The notes: a model not told the origin generated them from the sequence alone. DNA of 64,000 bases from Paracoccus sp. SMMA_5_TC (GCF_009696685.2 NZ_CP102355.1:1393001-1457000), one strand, 5' to 3'; positions 16,128-24,609 are shown, counted from the stretch's first letter. Made by a program: numbers and translations.

Positions 16128-16316
16128 TCACAAGAGCCCGGCTTGTTGGTAGATGTTGCGGGCAGTTCCCAAGGGAAGGTCTTTCTTCGGGTGTGGCACG
16201 ATCACGGTCCTTTCGCCTTTTCGCAGCTTGAGGTGCGACCCCCGTTTTGAGACCTCCTCGAACCCTGCTGCCTTCAAGACCTGTAGGATTTGCCGGCTGT
16301 TTCGTTCGATTTGCAT
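16128..16316 (-). CDS. hicA: HicA mRNA-interferase toxin
   Basis: A 62-residue HicA toxin with a dsRBD-like fold. SRQILQVLKAAGFEEVSKRG is followed by S-H, the catalytic-His position of the family (GSH), then KLRKGERTVIVPHPKKDLPLG and a closing helix. It cleaves mRNA when freed from HicB. ATG 16316 has a GGAGG ribosome-binding site at 16321-16325. It lies between the last tail gene and the phage end, a usual place for cargo genes in P2-like prophages, and probably stabilises the prophage or acts against other phages. Confidence 0.9.
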   Translation of the reverse strand: MQIERNSRQILQVLKAAGFEEVSKRGSHLKLRKGERTVIVPHPKKDLPLGTARNIYQQAGLL

Positions 16317-16327
16317 CTTTCCTCCGT

Positions 16328-16363
16328 GTGTAAATAAATACACGCAGGCGGGCAAAACGTCAA
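16328..16363 (-). promoter_or_regulatory. hicAB promoter with operator palindrome on the -10 box
   Basis: On the minus strand there is a -35 TTGACG (16363-16358), a 17-base spacer, and a -10 TATTTA (16340-16335). The -10 lies inside the palindrome GTGTA-N6-TACAC (16328-16343). A related GTGTA element (GTGTATATATTTGTGT, + strand) lies upstream at 16371-16386. The layout is what is expected for repression by the ribbon-helix-helix domain of HicB. Confidence 0.7.
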
Positions 16364-16536
16364 GGGGAATGTGTATATATTTGTGTCGTGATCTGGTGCC
16401 CGATGACGGTTCCACGCCGACGGATAAAGTCCAAAACAGGCTTGGACGGTTTGAAAAGCATCTGTAACCGATTGAATCTTATAGAGCGGAAAAGCGTTTG
16501 GTTTGCACTATTCCAGTGCAGAAACCGGATTTTGCC

Positions 16537-16586
16537 ACGGTTTTAGGTACCGTAGGCCGGAGGTTCGAATCCTCTCGCCCCGACCA
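16537..16586 (+). other. Truncated tRNA (probable tRNA-Pro 3' part): prophage attR
   Basis: The sequence folds as the 3' two-thirds of a tRNA. There is an anticodon arm ACGGT-TTTAGGT-ACCGT, a 5-base variable loop, a T-arm GGAGG-TTCGAAT-CCTCT, an acceptor 3' strand CGCCCCG, discriminator A and an encoded CCA. No D-arm or matching 5' strand (CGGGGCG) occurs upstream, so it cannot be a working tRNA. The C1-G72 acceptor type and ACCA end are those of bacterial tRNA-Pro. This is the expected attR left by a phage integrated in the 3' end of a tRNA gene that points toward the prophage. Confidence 0.75.
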
Positions 16587-16939
16587 TGTTCTCTCCCTGG
16601 TGCGTTTTGCCATGCTGGGCCTGCCCAAAAAGCCAGCGTGACGTGAGCCCCTGTCTCACGGTTCAATCGGGTCAGGGCCGACCGGATTTTTGCGGCCGAC
16701 TCGGTATTTTGTGCAGGCTCTTAGCGATTTTGTGGGGTTGCCATGAGTGCATGGTGGGGTGTTTCAGTTGGCATAAATCGCGCCCTGGGCGGGCAGGCAA
16801 GCGAGCCGCTGTGTTCGCGCGTCTATCGTCAGCCGCCCTCTATCTGGCGCAGCGCGTTCCTTTCGCTGATGGACCGCGCTTTTTCAGAAACCGCGCATTG
16901 CGAAAACATTCACAACCGATGGCGCGACCTGAACGGCGC
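16587..16939. other. Non-coding gap after the prophage end
   Basis: No convincing gene was found in these 353 bases. Open frames present on the + strand lack codon bias and ribosome-binding sites. A small hairpin (CGTGAG, 7-base loop, CTCACG) lies at 16632-16650 without a T-run. The stretch is probably host DNA next to the tRNA target. Confidence 0.5.
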
Positions 16940-17146
16940 CTAACGGTCTCGCTGGCGCGCGGCCAGTTCCTGCGCCAGTGCCTCAAGTGCTGCCAATGTG
17001 GCATCGTAACTGCTGCCTGCCCGCGGGCAGCGCTGGCGTCGGCTTCGGTAAAAGGCCAGCCACCTGGGCAGTTCTTCCAGCGGGTAGGTCGCCGACCAGA
17101 CCTTGCCGGTCAGGGTGAATGTGGTTGCGTCATGTGTCGCCTTCAT
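16940..17146 (-). CDS. Small conserved-looking hypothetical protein
   Basis: A 68-residue protein, start placed at ATG 17146 (MKATHDATTFTLTGKVWSAT); the longer frame upstream reads as low-complexity. It has an opening beta hairpin, YPLEELPRWLAFYRSRRQR in the middle (a basic amphipathic helix), and the helix ALEALAQELAARQRD at the end. Codon choice agrees with host genes. It is divergent from lysC, with about 160 bases between the starts. No family or function was recognised. It might bind nucleic acid given the basic helix, but this is only a guess. Confidence 0.5.
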   Translation of the reverse strand: MKATHDATTFTLTGKVWSATYPLEELPRWLAFYRSRRQRCPRAGSSYDATLAALEALAQELAARQRDR

Positions 17147-17244
17147 TTCCCCTGTCTGGGCCAGCGGGCGGCCGGCGGCAAGACGCTGTGGCGTCGCGGC
17201 GCGAAATAATCCCCGACGACAGGAACAGGCTCGCACGCCGGGCC

Positions 17245-17273
17245 TTGTTCTTTCCGCGCCCCACCCCTAGAAC
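17245..17273 (+). promoter_or_regulatory. Candidate sigma-70 promoter of lysC
   Basis: TTGTTC (17245-17250), a 17-base spacer and TAGAAC (17268-17273) lie 36 bases before the lysC start codon. Confidence 0.45.
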
Positions 17274-17308
17274 GCGCCCGGAAAACTGGTGATGCTGGGG
17301 GCAAGGGA

Positions 17309-18565
17309 ATGCCGCTTCTGGTGATGAAATTCGGCGGCACTTCGGTGGCCGACCTGGACCGCATCAAGAACGCCGCGCTGAAGGTTCAGCGCGAGGTCGA
17401 GCGTGGCTATGACGTCATCGTCATTGTCAGCGCCATGTCGGGAAAGACCAACGAACTGGTCGGCTGGGTCGAGGCGACCTCGCCCCTGTTCGATGCGCGC
17501 GAATACGATGCCGTGGTTGCTTCGGGCGAAAACGTGACCGCCGGGTTGATGGCGCTGACGCTTCAGGAACTTGGTGTGCCTGCGCGCAGCTGGCAGGGCT
17601 GGCAGGTGCCGATCAATACCACTTCGCAGCATTCCGCCGCGCGCTTCGTGTCGATCCCGCGTCACAATATCGATCAGAAATTCGCCGAAGGGATGCGGGT
17701 GGCGGTGGTCGCCGGCTTCCAGGGGTTGGGTTCGGACAACCGCATCACAACCCTGGGGCGCGGGGGATCGGACACCACCGCGGTGGCCTTCGCCGCCGCC
17801 TTCGGCGCAGAGCGCTGCGACATCTATACCGATGTCGACGGGGTCTATACCACCGACCCGCGCATCACCTCGAAAGCGCGCAAGCTTGACAAGATCGCCT
17901 TCGAGGAAATGCTGGAACTGGCCAGTCTGGGCGCCAAGGTTCTGCAAACGCGCTCGGTCGAGCTGGCGATGCGCTACAATGTCCGCCTGCGGGTGCTGTC
18001 CTCGTTCGAGGATACCGATGAGACCAGCGGCACTCTGGTCTGCGATGAGGGTGAAATCATGGAATCGAAAGTCGTCAGCGGCGTCGCCTTTTCGCGCGAG
18101 GAAGCCAAGATCACGCTGGTCACCGTCGAAGACCGGCCCGGGATCTCGGCCGCGATCTTTGCCCCCCTGGCCGATGCCGGTGTCAATGTGGACATGATCG
18201 TCCAGAACATTTCCGAAAAGGATTACGAGGATCATCCCGGTGCTGTCACCGACATGACCTTTTCCTGCCCGGTCAACCAGGTTGCCCGCGCCAAGAAGGC
18301 GATGGAGGACGCAAAGGCCGCGGGCCAGATCGCCTATGACGACCTGGTGGTCGATACCGAGGTCTGCAAGGTGTCCGTGGTCGGCATCGGCATGCGCAGC
18401 CACGCCGGCGTTGCCGCGCGCATGTTCAAGGCACTGGCTGATGAAAACATCAACATCAAGGTGATCTCGACCAGCGAGATCAAGATTTCGGTGCTGATTG
18501 ACCGCAAATATATGGAACTTGCCGTTCAGGCGCTGCATGATGCCTTTGATCTTGAGAAGGCCTGA
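17309..18565 (+). CDS. lysC: Aspartate kinase
   Basis: A 418-residue aspartokinase, the first step from aspartate to lysine, threonine, methionine and diaminopimelate. The kinase domain starts with VMKFGGTSVADLDRIK and contains VVASGENVTAGLMA and the nucleotide-site segment TTLGRGGSDTTAVA (about 150-163). Two ACT domains follow (about 265-410), including VTVEDRPGISAAIFAPLADA and VSVVGIGMRSHAGVAARMF. These bind lysine or threonine for feedback control. Length is usual for the monofunctional lysine/threonine-sensitive class. ptsP follows 31 bases later, a pairing common in Rhodobacterales. Confidence 0.97.
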   Translation: MPLLVMKFGGTSVADLDRIKNAALKVQREVERGYDVIVIVSAMSGKTNELVGWVEATSPLFDAREYDAVVASGENVTAGLMALTLQELGVPARSWQGWQVPINTTSQHSAARFVSIPRHNIDQKFAEGMRVAVVAGFQGLGSDNRITTLGRGGSDTTAVAFAAAFGAERCDIYTDVDGVYTTDPRITSKARKLDKIAFEEMLELASLGAKVLQTRSVELAMRYNVRLRVLSSFEDTDETSGTLVCDEGEIMESKVVSGVAFSREEAKITLVTVEDRPGISAAIFAPLADAGVNVDMIVQNISEKDYEDHPGAVTDMTFSCPVNQVARAKKAMEDAKAAGQIAYDDLVVDTEVCKVSVVGIGMRSHAGVAARMFKALADENINIKVISTSEIKISVLIDRKYMELAVQALHDAFDLEKA

Positions 18566-18596
18566 ACGCGGGTCGAACGCCTGAACCGGGAGGATC

Positions 18597-20846
18597 ATGC
18601 CGGAGCGCAAGGAAAGCGATTCTCGCAAGTTGCTGAAGCGACTGCGCGATACTCTTGCCGCGCCCGGCAGCGGCCAGCACCGGCTGGATCAGATTACCCA
18701 TCATATCGCCGATTCGATGGGGACCGAGGTCTGCTCGATCTATCTGTTCCGCGACGCCGATACGCTTGAGCTGTGTGCGACCGAGGGGTTGAAGCCCGAA
18801 TCGGTGCACAAGACCCGCCTGCGCCTGGGCGAGGGGCTGGTGGGTCGCGTGGCGCGCACGGGCCGACACGTGAACACCGCCAATGCCCCGGCAGAGCCCG
18901 GCTTTCGCTACATGCCCGAAACCGGCGAAGAAGTTTATTCCAGCTTTCTGGGGGTTCCGATCCAGCGGGTGGGTGAACGGCTGGGGGTTCTGGTCGTGCA
19001 ATCGCGCGAAGCCCGCCAGTTCTCTGAAGATGATGTCTACGGGCTGGAGGTGGTGGCGATGGTTCTGGCCGAAATGGCCGAACTTGGCGCCTTTCTGGGC
19101 ACTCAGGCCGACAGCATGCCCCCCGCGCACCGTTTCCCGGTGATGTTTCGCGGCGGCATCGGCCAGGAGGGAACAGCCGAAGGTCGGGTCTGGCTGCATG
19201 AGCCGCGGGTGGTCGTCGCAAACCCTGTCGCGGATGATCCGCTCAAGGAAAAGGCGCGGCTGAACGAGGCCGTCGCGATGCTGCGCAGCACGGTCGATTC
19301 GATGCTTGCGGATGCCGACATGGGCAAGGGCGATAGTGCCGAGGTGATGGAAACCTACCGCATGTTCGCCCATTCGCGCAGTTGGCTGCGTCGCATGGAA
19401 GAGGCGATCGATCTGGGCCTGTCGGCCGAGGCCGCGGTCGAAAAGGAACAGAGCCACGCGCGCGCCCGCCTGGAAAGCGCCGCCGACCCCTATCTGCGCG
19501 ACCGTCTGCACGACCTGGATGATCTTGCCCACCGGCTGCTGCGTATCCTGACGGGGCAGGGGCGTGATACGGGGGCAGAGATGCCCGACAATCCGATCCT
19601 GGTGGCCCGCAATATCGGCCCGGCCGAATTGCTGGAATACGGCCGGCGTCTGAAGGGGGTCGTGCTCGAGGAAGGTTCCGTCGGCAGCCATGCCGCGATC
19701 GTCGCCCGGGCGCTGGCAATTCCCCTGGTCATACATGCCGAACGCATCACCTCCGAGGCGCTGAACGGCGATCCGATCCTGGTCGATGGTGATGCCGGAA
19801 CCGTGCATCTGCGTCCCGAGGAAACGATCATCAACGCCTTCCGCGACAAGATCGCGATGCAGGCCGAGGCCCAAAAGCGCTATGCCGGTCTGCGCGACCA
19901 GCCGGCAACCGCCCGCTGCGGCACCACCATCCAGCTTTACATGAACGCCGGTCTGATGGCCGACCTGCCCAGCCTTGAAAGTTCGGGCGCCGAGGGGGTC
20001 GGTCTGTTTCGCACCGAATTGCAGTTCCTGACCCGCACGCGCGTGCCGCGACGTGGTGAACTGGCTGCGCAATACAGTCGCGTTCTGGACAGTGCGCGCG
20101 GTCGGCCGGTGATGTTTCGCACCCTCGACATCGGCTCGGACAAGGTGCTGCCCTACATGAAGCCGCAGGACGAGCCGAATCCGGCCATGGGTTGGCGCGC
20201 GATCCGGGTGGGGCTGGACAAGCGCGGCGTGCTGCGCATGCAGTTGCAGGCCCTGATCCGCGCAGCGGTGGGCCGGCCATTGTTCGTCATGTTTCCGTTT
20301 GTCACCGAAATGGAAGAGTTCGAAGAGGCTCGCCGGCTGCTGATGGAGCAGCTGGCCCGGGAGCAGCGCCTGGGTCATCCGATGCCGTCGGACATCCGCG
20401 TCGGCGCCATGCTGGAGACGCCCTCGCTGGCCTTCGCGCCGACGAAATTCTTCCAGATGTGCGATTTCATCTCGGTCGGCGGCAATGATCTCAAGCAGTT
20501 CTTCTTTGCGGCTGACCGCGAAAACGAACGCGTGCGCCGGCGCTATGATACGCTCAACACATCGTTCATATCGCTGCTGGCACAGATCGTGCGGCGTTGC
20601 GACGAGGCGCGCGTGCCGCTGTCCTTCTGTGGCGAGGATGCCGGCCGTCCGATCGAGGCGGCGACTTTTGCCGCGCTGGGGTTTCGCCGCCTGTCGATGC
20701 GTCCCGCCTCGATCGGGCCGGTCAAGCATCTGATCCGCCGAATCGATCTGGTCGAACTGCGCAGAGTCATAGACGCGGCCTGCGCCGCGGGCGATACCAA
20801 CCTGCGTCGGCCGATCACCGAATGGCTGGCCCGCCAACCCGCCTGA
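18597..20846 (+). CDS. ptsP: PtsP, enzyme I of the nitrogen-related phosphotransferase system
   Basis: A 749-residue EI-Ntr. An N-terminal GAF domain (about 20-160, with EVCSIYLFRDADTLELCATE) senses small molecules such as glutamine. The enzyme I part follows. The phosphohistidine segment GSVGSHAAIVARALAIP contains His365. The PEP-binding barrel has GLFRTELQFLTRTRVP, TLDIGSDKVLPYMK and the active-site Cys region LSFCGEDAGRP near residue 680. It passes phosphate from PEP to NPr and then EIIA-Ntr, tying nitrogen and carbon state to regulation rather than sugar uptake. It is probably co-transcribed with lysC. Confidence 0.95.
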   Translation: MPERKESDSRKLLKRLRDTLAAPGSGQHRLDQITHHIADSMGTEVCSIYLFRDADTLELCATEGLKPESVHKTRLRLGEGLVGRVARTGRHVNTANAPAEPGFRYMPETGEEVYSSFLGVPIQRVGERLGVLVVQSREARQFSEDDVYGLEVVAMVLAEMAELGAFLGTQADSMPPAHRFPVMFRGGIGQEGTAEGRVWLHEPRVVVANPVADDPLKEKARLNEAVAMLRSTVDSMLADADMGKGDSAEVMETYRMFAHSRSWLRRMEEAIDLGLSAEAAVEKEQSHARARLESAADPYLRDRLHDLDDLAHRLLRILTGQGRDTGAEMPDNPILVARNIGPAELLEYGRRLKGVVLEEGSVGSHAAIVARALAIPLVIHAERITSEALNGDPILVDGDAGTVHLRPEETIINAFRDKIAMQAEAQKRYAGLRDQPATARCGTTIQLYMNAGLMADLPSLESSGAEGVGLFRTELQFLTRTRVPRRGELAAQYSRVLDSARGRPVMFRTLDIGSDKVLPYMKPQDEPNPAMGWRAIRVGLDKRGVLRMQLQALIRAAVGRPLFVMFPFVTEMEEFEEARRLLMEQLAREQRLGHPMPSDIRVGAMLETPSLAFAPTKFFQMCDFISVGGNDLKQFFFAADRENERVRRRYDTLNTSFISLLAQIVRRCDEARVPLSFCGEDAGRPIEAATFAALGFRRLSMRPASIGPVKHLIRRIDLVELRRVIDAACAAGDTNLRRPITEWLARQPA

Positions 20847-20951
20847 GCCCGACCGCTGCGGCTTGGCGCTGCGGCAGATGATTGCACGCGAAAACGCCCA
20901 ACCTCTCCCAGGCCGCGCCTGGGTCACAAGCAAAACTGATATCTGGAAAAA

Positions 20952-21028
20952 TGGCGGACCCGGAGCGATTCGAACGCCCGACCCCCAGATTCGTAGTCTG
21001 GTGCTCTATCCAGCTGAGCTACGGGTCC
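20952..21028 (-). tRNA. tRNA-Arg (anticodon ACG)
   Basis: This is a 77-base cloverleaf on the minus strand including an encoded CCA. The acceptor is GGACCCG paired with CGGGTCC, with discriminator G. The D-arm is GCTC-AGCTGGATA-GAGC. The anticodon stem is CCAGA/TCTGG with loop CTACGAA, giving anticodon ACG (inosine at position 34 expected, read as Arg CGN). The T-loop is TTCGAAT. Confidence 0.97.
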
Positions 21029-21041
21029 GCTGTGAGGCGGT

Positions 21042-21070
21042 TATCTAGAGACAGCGGCCGGGGGGTGCAA
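21042..21070 (-). promoter_or_regulatory. Candidate promoter of tRNA-Arg
   Basis: On the minus strand there is TTGCAC (21070-21065), a 17-base spacer and TAGATA (21047-21042). The expected transcript start is a few bases before the tRNA 5' end at 21028. Confidence 0.6.
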
Positions 21071-21105
21071 GGCCAAAAATGCGTCTCGCGCGATCTTTTT
21101 TGGCC
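21071..21105. repeat. Inverted repeat between histidine kinase and tRNA-Arg
   Basis: GGCCAAAAA (21071-21079) and TTTTTGGCC (21097-21105) form a perfect 9-base inverted repeat with a 17-base loop, just downstream of the histidine-kinase stop. The T-run is inside the stem rather than after it, so it is not a standard intrinsic terminator. Confidence 0.35.
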
Positions 21106-21135
21106 CCTCGTCCCAAGTGGGGAGATCGCAGAAAA

Positions 21136-22572
21136 TCAAGCCTGGGCCTGTGCGGTTTCGCTGCGTGATATGGCTGACGACAGTTCGCGGGGCAGATGCA
21201 GCATGAATTCGGTCCCGTCCTGATCGCTTCGCAGCAGCTCCAGCCGACCGCCATGGTTGCGCACCAGATCGGCCGCGATCGCCAGCCCCAGGCCGGTCCC
21301 CCCCTTGCGGCTGCCACCGGAAAACGGCTGGAACAGGAAATCGCGCGCCTTTTGCGGCAGGCCGGGGCCGGTGTCGCCGATGCGGATCCACCATTCGGCC
21401 TCATCCTCGCCGGCGCCGATCTCGATGGTTCCGGGCTGGCGGGTGGCCTCGATGGCCTGACGGGCATTGCGCACCAGATTGGACAATACCCGAAACAGCT
21501 GGTCACGGTCGGCGCGAACCGACAGGCTGGGGGGGATGTCGGTCAGGAATTCGATGGGCTCGGCGCCATCCGCCCGGTCTGCAGCCATCGATTCGCCCTC
21601 GGTCACCTCGGCGACCAGCGCCGACAGGTTGAAGCGCGACAGCGAGGGGGCGGGCTCCTCGGCCTTGCCGAAGGCCAGCGTGGTTTCGCACAGGTTGACC
21701 GCCCGGCTGATCGAATTGACCAGCTTGGGTGCCGCCCGCCGCACCGCCGGGTCGGCACTGGTTTCCAGACGGTCGGCAAAGATCTGGGCCGTGGTCAGGA
21801 TGTTGCGCAGGTCGTGGCTGATGCGCGCCACCGCCTGACCCAGCTGCGCCAGCCGCGCCTTCTGCTTCAGCGCCGATGTCACCGTGCGCTGCATGGCGGC
21901 AAGCGCGGTTTCGGCCTCGTGCAGCTCGGCCAGGCGTGCGGTGGGGGTAATGATGGCGCGTGCGTCCTCGGGGGCATTGGCATAGGCGGTCATGTGGCTG
22001 ATCACCCGCCGGATCGGGACCAGCAGCAGGCGTTGGGCGGCGATGTTCAGCAGCAAGGCTGTCAGCACCGAGAACGCCGCCGAAATCAGCAGCAGTCGCG
22101 CGCCATAGTCGATCATCTCGTTGCGCAGCTGCTGGGTATCGGTGGTGATCTCGATCAGTTGGCCGGCCTGATTGACCGGAGCACCGATCACGCGGATCAC
22201 CCGGTTCTGCCGGTCCAGCAGCTGTGCCAGTGCATCGCCGATCGAGGTCCAGAACGGTTGGTCGCGCAGATCGAAGGTGGCAGCGATCGGTCCCGGAATG
22301 GGCGAGGACAGGACCAGTTGCCGCACGTCGTTGCGGCGCAGCACCACGTTGAACACGCCGGCGTTTTCCAGCAGCTCCGCCTCGAGGTCCGAGGCGATCG
22401 ATTCGTCCGTCGCCAGCAGCGCAAGGCTTGCGATCTGTGCGCGCTCGAGCCGGGATTCGAGGAAATCCAGCCGGTAATTTGAAATGGAAGGCAACAGGAT
22501 CAGCAATTCGGCCAGCAGCACGAACAGGCCCGTCAGCAGGGCAAAGCGACCGGAAAGGGTATTGAGGGACAT
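21136..22572 (-). CDS. Sensor histidine kinase (orphan)
   Basis: A 478-residue membrane sensor kinase. TM1 is about 10-30 and TM2 about 159-178, enclosing a periplasmic sensor domain of about 130 residues. A HAMP-like linker follows. The H-box is ARISHDLRNILTTAQIF, with His253 as the phospho-acceptor. The ATPase part has the N-box (FRVLSNLVRNARQAIE), G1 (IGDTGPGLP) and G2 (GGTGLGLAIAADLVRNHGG). No response regulator is encoded nearby, so its partner is elsewhere. The D-L-R-N version of the H-box is typical of the HisKA family of alphaproteobacterial hybrid-like kinases. The signal is unknown. Confidence 0.9.
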   Translation of the reverse strand: MSLNTLSGRFALLTGLFVLLAELLILLPSISNYRLDFLESRLERAQIASLALLATDESIASDLEAELLENAGVFNVVLRRNDVRQLVLSSPIPGPIAATFDLRDQPFWTSIGDALAQLLDRQNRVIRVIGAPVNQAGQLIEITTDTQQLRNEMIDYGARLLLISAAFSVLTALLLNIAAQRLLLVPIRRVISHMTAYANAPEDARAIITPTARLAELHEAETALAAMQRTVTSALKQKARLAQLGQAVARISHDLRNILTTAQIFADRLETSADPAVRRAAPKLVNSISRAVNLCETTLAFGKAEEPAPSLSRFNLSALVAEVTEGESMAADRADGAEPIEFLTDIPPSLSVRADRDQLFRVLSNLVRNARQAIEATRQPGTIEIGAGEDEAEWWIRIGDTGPGLPQKARDFLFQPFSGGSRKGGTGLGLAIAADLVRNHGGRLELLRSDQDGTEFMLHLPRELSSAISRSETAQAQA

Positions 22573-22716
22573 GTCGAGCTCTGCAATTCCCCTTCGTCTT
22601 GGGCATCTGCCTTCACATAAGCGCGCCTGCAGCGCAGTTCAAACCTGCGTGACCGCATCGCGGTTCCCGTGGTGATCGTCGCCTTGCAACTTGCGGCGAA
22701 AACGGGTGCAGGGTGG

Positions 22717-22745
22717 TTGACTTGATGCGCGGCTGCGACTAAGCA
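22717..22745 (+). promoter_or_regulatory. Candidate promoter of rpmH-rnpA
   Basis: TTGACT (22717-22722), a 17-base spacer and TAAGCA (22740-22745) lie about 78 bases before rpmH. The -35 is good and the -10 is weak. Confidence 0.4.
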
Positions 22746-22822
22746 CCGGGCCTCGAATGACCGGCGCGTCTTGCGTGGGCTGTCTGCCCATACCCTGGCC
22801 CGCCCTGACCCGGAGTTGAAAG

Positions 22823-22960
22823 ATGTCGAAACGCACCTACCAGCCGTCGAACCTGGTTCGCGCCCGCCGTCACGGCTTTCGTGCGCGCATGGCGACCAAG
22901 GGCGGTCGCCGCGTGCTGAACGCGCGCCGTGCCAAGGGCCGCAAGGTTCTGAGCGCGTAA
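22823..22960 (+). CDS. rpmH: 50S ribosomal protein L34
   Basis: A 45-residue, highly basic ribosomal protein. [20 protein letters not shown] is followed by [20 protein letters not shown], matching bacterial L34 across its whole length. The extra Ser after Met makes it one residue longer than the E. coli protein. It lies in the conserved rpmH-rnpA-yidD order and is preceded by GTTGAAAG as a weak ribosome-binding site. The protein sits near the exit-tunnel side of the large subunit. Confidence 0.98.
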   Translation: MSKRTYQPSNLVRARRHGFRARMATKGGRRVLNARRAKGRKVLSA

Positions 22961-22994
22961 GCCTGCCGCCGCAAGGCGCGGGCGCATCGCCGCG

Positions 22995-23426
22995 ATGACG
23001 CATTCCGCAGAAGCCGCCGCCGCTGGCCGATCCGACCCATCGGAATCGTCCGCAGGGGCGGCTTGTGCCATTCAAAGGCCGGCCGTGGCAGTGCTGCGCA
23101 AGCGGGCCGATTTTCTGCGTGCGGCCAATGCCCGACGTCAGGGCACACCCGGTTTCCTGTTGCAGGCGCGGTGCCGAGAGGCTGCCGAACCGGCCGAGGC
23201 GCCGGTGCGCGTAGGTTTTACCTGCTCGAAAAAGCTGGGCAATGCCGTCATTCGTAACCGGGCAAAGCGCCGCCTGCGCGCCTTGGCCCGCGAAGTGATG
23301 CCAGGCGCGGCGCGGGCCGGGTGGGACTATGTGATGGTCGGGCGGCCCGAAACCACGGTGCAGCGCGATTTTGCCCTGATGGTTGGCGAACTGCGCCAGG
23401 CCTTGCTGCGGGTCCACGACAAATGA
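22995..23426 (+). CDS. rnpA: Ribonuclease P protein component
   Basis: A 143-residue RnpA. The family core runs from about residue 33 ([16 protein letters not shown]) through [20 protein letters not shown], which holds the conserved RNR basic motif that contacts RNase P RNA, to [10 protein letters not shown] and a Y-V-M-V-G-R strand. The first about 30 residues are an Ala/Ser-rich extension and the true start may be internal, but no in-frame ATG occurs before the core. It processes the 5' end of tRNAs with the RNA subunit. It overlaps yidD by 4 bases. Confidence 0.95.
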   Translation: MTHSAEAAAAGRSDPSESSAGAACAIQRPAVAVLRKRADFLRAANARRQGTPGFLLQARCREAAEPAEAPVRVGFTCSKKLGNAVIRNRAKRRLRALAREVMPGAARAGWDYVMVGRPETTVQRDFALMVGELRQALLRVHDK

Positions 23427-23680
23427 CCCCGCTGGCCTGGGTGATGTCGATCCCTGTGCGTGCCTACCGGCTGGTGGCCAGTCCCTGGGTCGGACACGGC
23501 TGCCGGTTTCAACCGACCTGTTCAGCCTATGCGCTCGAGGCGCTGGCGCGACATGGCGGCTGTAAGGGGGGCTGGCTGACGCTGCGTCGGGTCTGTCGCT
23601 GCCACCCTTGGGGCGGATCCGGCTTTGACCCGGTGCCGGGAACCGGGACGCCCGATCAGGCGCCACCGGGGAACGATTAG
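23423..23680 (+). CDS. yidD: Membrane protein insertion efficiency factor YidD
   Basis: An 85-residue YidD. The N-terminal amphipathic segment ([20 protein letters not shown]) is followed by [19 protein letters not shown], the conserved three-Cys YidD signature, and a C-terminal [18 protein letters not shown], also conserved. It associates with the inner membrane and aids YidC-dependent insertion. It starts inside the rnpA stop codon. yidC itself is 2.4 kb downstream, after ttcA and an EAL-type gene. Confidence 0.96.
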   Translation: MTPLAWVMSIPVRAYRLVASPWVGHGCRFQPTCSAYALEALARHGGCKGGWLTLRRVCRCHPWGGSGFDPVPGTGTPDQAPPGND

Positions 23681-23709
23681 CGCTGCTTGCATGCAGCAAG
23701 GATAGGCCA

Positions 23710-24609
23710 ATGCGCGACGAAAGCTGCGACCACGACGATGATCTGGACCTGGGGGGCGAAATTCACCCCCTGTTTCGTGGCGCACCCAGCTCGACCGAGT
23801 TTCGCAAGCTGCGCAAGCGTCTGGTGCGCGAAACCCGCGCCGCCATCGAAACCTATGACATGATCCGACCCGGCGATCGCTGGCTGGTCTGTCTGTCGGG
23901 CGGCAAGGACAGCTATACCCTGCTGGCGGTGCTGCATGAACTGAAATGGCGCGGGTTGCTGCCGGTGGATCTGCTGGCGTGCAACCTCGATCAGGGCCAG
24001 CCCGGCTTTCCGGCCACGGTGTTGCCGGAATTCCTGACCGATCGCGGCGTGCCGCATCGCATCGAATATCAGGACACCTATTCCATCGTGAAGGAAAAGG
24101 TGCCGGCGGGCCGCACCTATTGCGCGTTGTGTTCGCGGTTGCGGCGCGGCAACCTCTATCGCATTGCCCGGGAGGAGGGCTGTCAGGCGGTGGTGCTGGG
24201 CCATCATCGCGACGACATCCTGGAAACATTCTTCATGAACCTGTTCCACGGCGGCCGCCTGGCGGCGATGCCGCCCAAGCTGCTGAACGAGGATGGCGAT
24301 CTGAACGTGCTGCGGCCGCTGGCCTTCGTGGCCGAGGCCGACTGCGACCGCTTCGCCCGGGCGATGAATTATCCCGTCATCCCCTGCGACCTCTGCGGCA
24401 GCCAGGAGGGCTTGCAGCGCATGCAGGTCAAGAAGCTGCTGGACGAATGGGAAAGCCGCAGCCCCGGCCGACGGCAGGTGATGTTCCGGGCGCTGACCAA
24501 TGTGCGCCCGTCGCACCTGCCGGACCCGAGGCTGTTCGACTTTGGCGCCTTGGCACCGGGTAGCTCGGATTTTAGCGAAATAGGGCCTCCGCGGCTGCGC
24601 GAACATTAA
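23710..24609 (+). CDS. ttcA: tRNA 2-thiocytidine synthetase TtcA
   Basis: A 299-residue TtcA, which thiolates cytidine 32 of certain tRNAs using ATP and a [4Fe-4S] cluster. The PP-loop SGGKDS is at 63-68. The cluster-binding CxxC pairs are C138-A-L-C141 and C226-D-L-C229. [19 protein letters not shown] and the [14 protein letters not shown] segment are family blocks. The first about 25 residues are an acidic extension. The gene sits between yidD and a degenerate EAL gene, an insertion into the usual rnpA-yidD-yidC order. Confidence 0.93.
   Translation: MRDESCDHDDDLDLGGEIHPLFRGAPSSTEFRKLRKRLVRETRAAIETYDMIRPGDRWLVCLSGGKDSYTLLAVLHELKWRGLLPVDLLACNLDQGQPGFPATVLPEFLTDRGVPHRIEYQDTYSIVKEKVPAGRTYCALCSRLRRGNLYRIAREEGCQAVVLGHHRDDILETFFMNLFHGGRLAAMPPKLLNEDGDLNVLRPLAFVAEADCDRFARAMNYPVIPCDLCGSQEGLQRMQVKKLLDEWESRSPGRRQVMFRALTNVRPSHLPDPRLFDFGALAPGSSDFSEIGPPRLREH

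Noticed and set aside
16537..16586. A functional tRNA-Leu(UAG)
   Set aside because: The arm reads TAG, but the D-arm and 5' acceptor strand are missing, the variable loop is only 5 bases (Leu needs a long one), and the acceptor is Pro-type.
16586..17209. A 207-codon + strand frame after the prophage end
   Set aside because: It has no codon bias, no ribosome-binding site and no domain-like pattern, and it overlaps a better minus-strand candidate at 16940-17146.
18480..20933. An 817-codon open frame on the minus strand across ptsP
   Set aside because: It is antisense to a protein with full PtsP domain order and contains no recognisable domain.
21071..21105. A rho-independent terminator of the histidine kinase
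   Set aside because: The T-run is inside the stem, the 17-base loop is large and no U-tract follows, so it is listed only as an inverted repeat.
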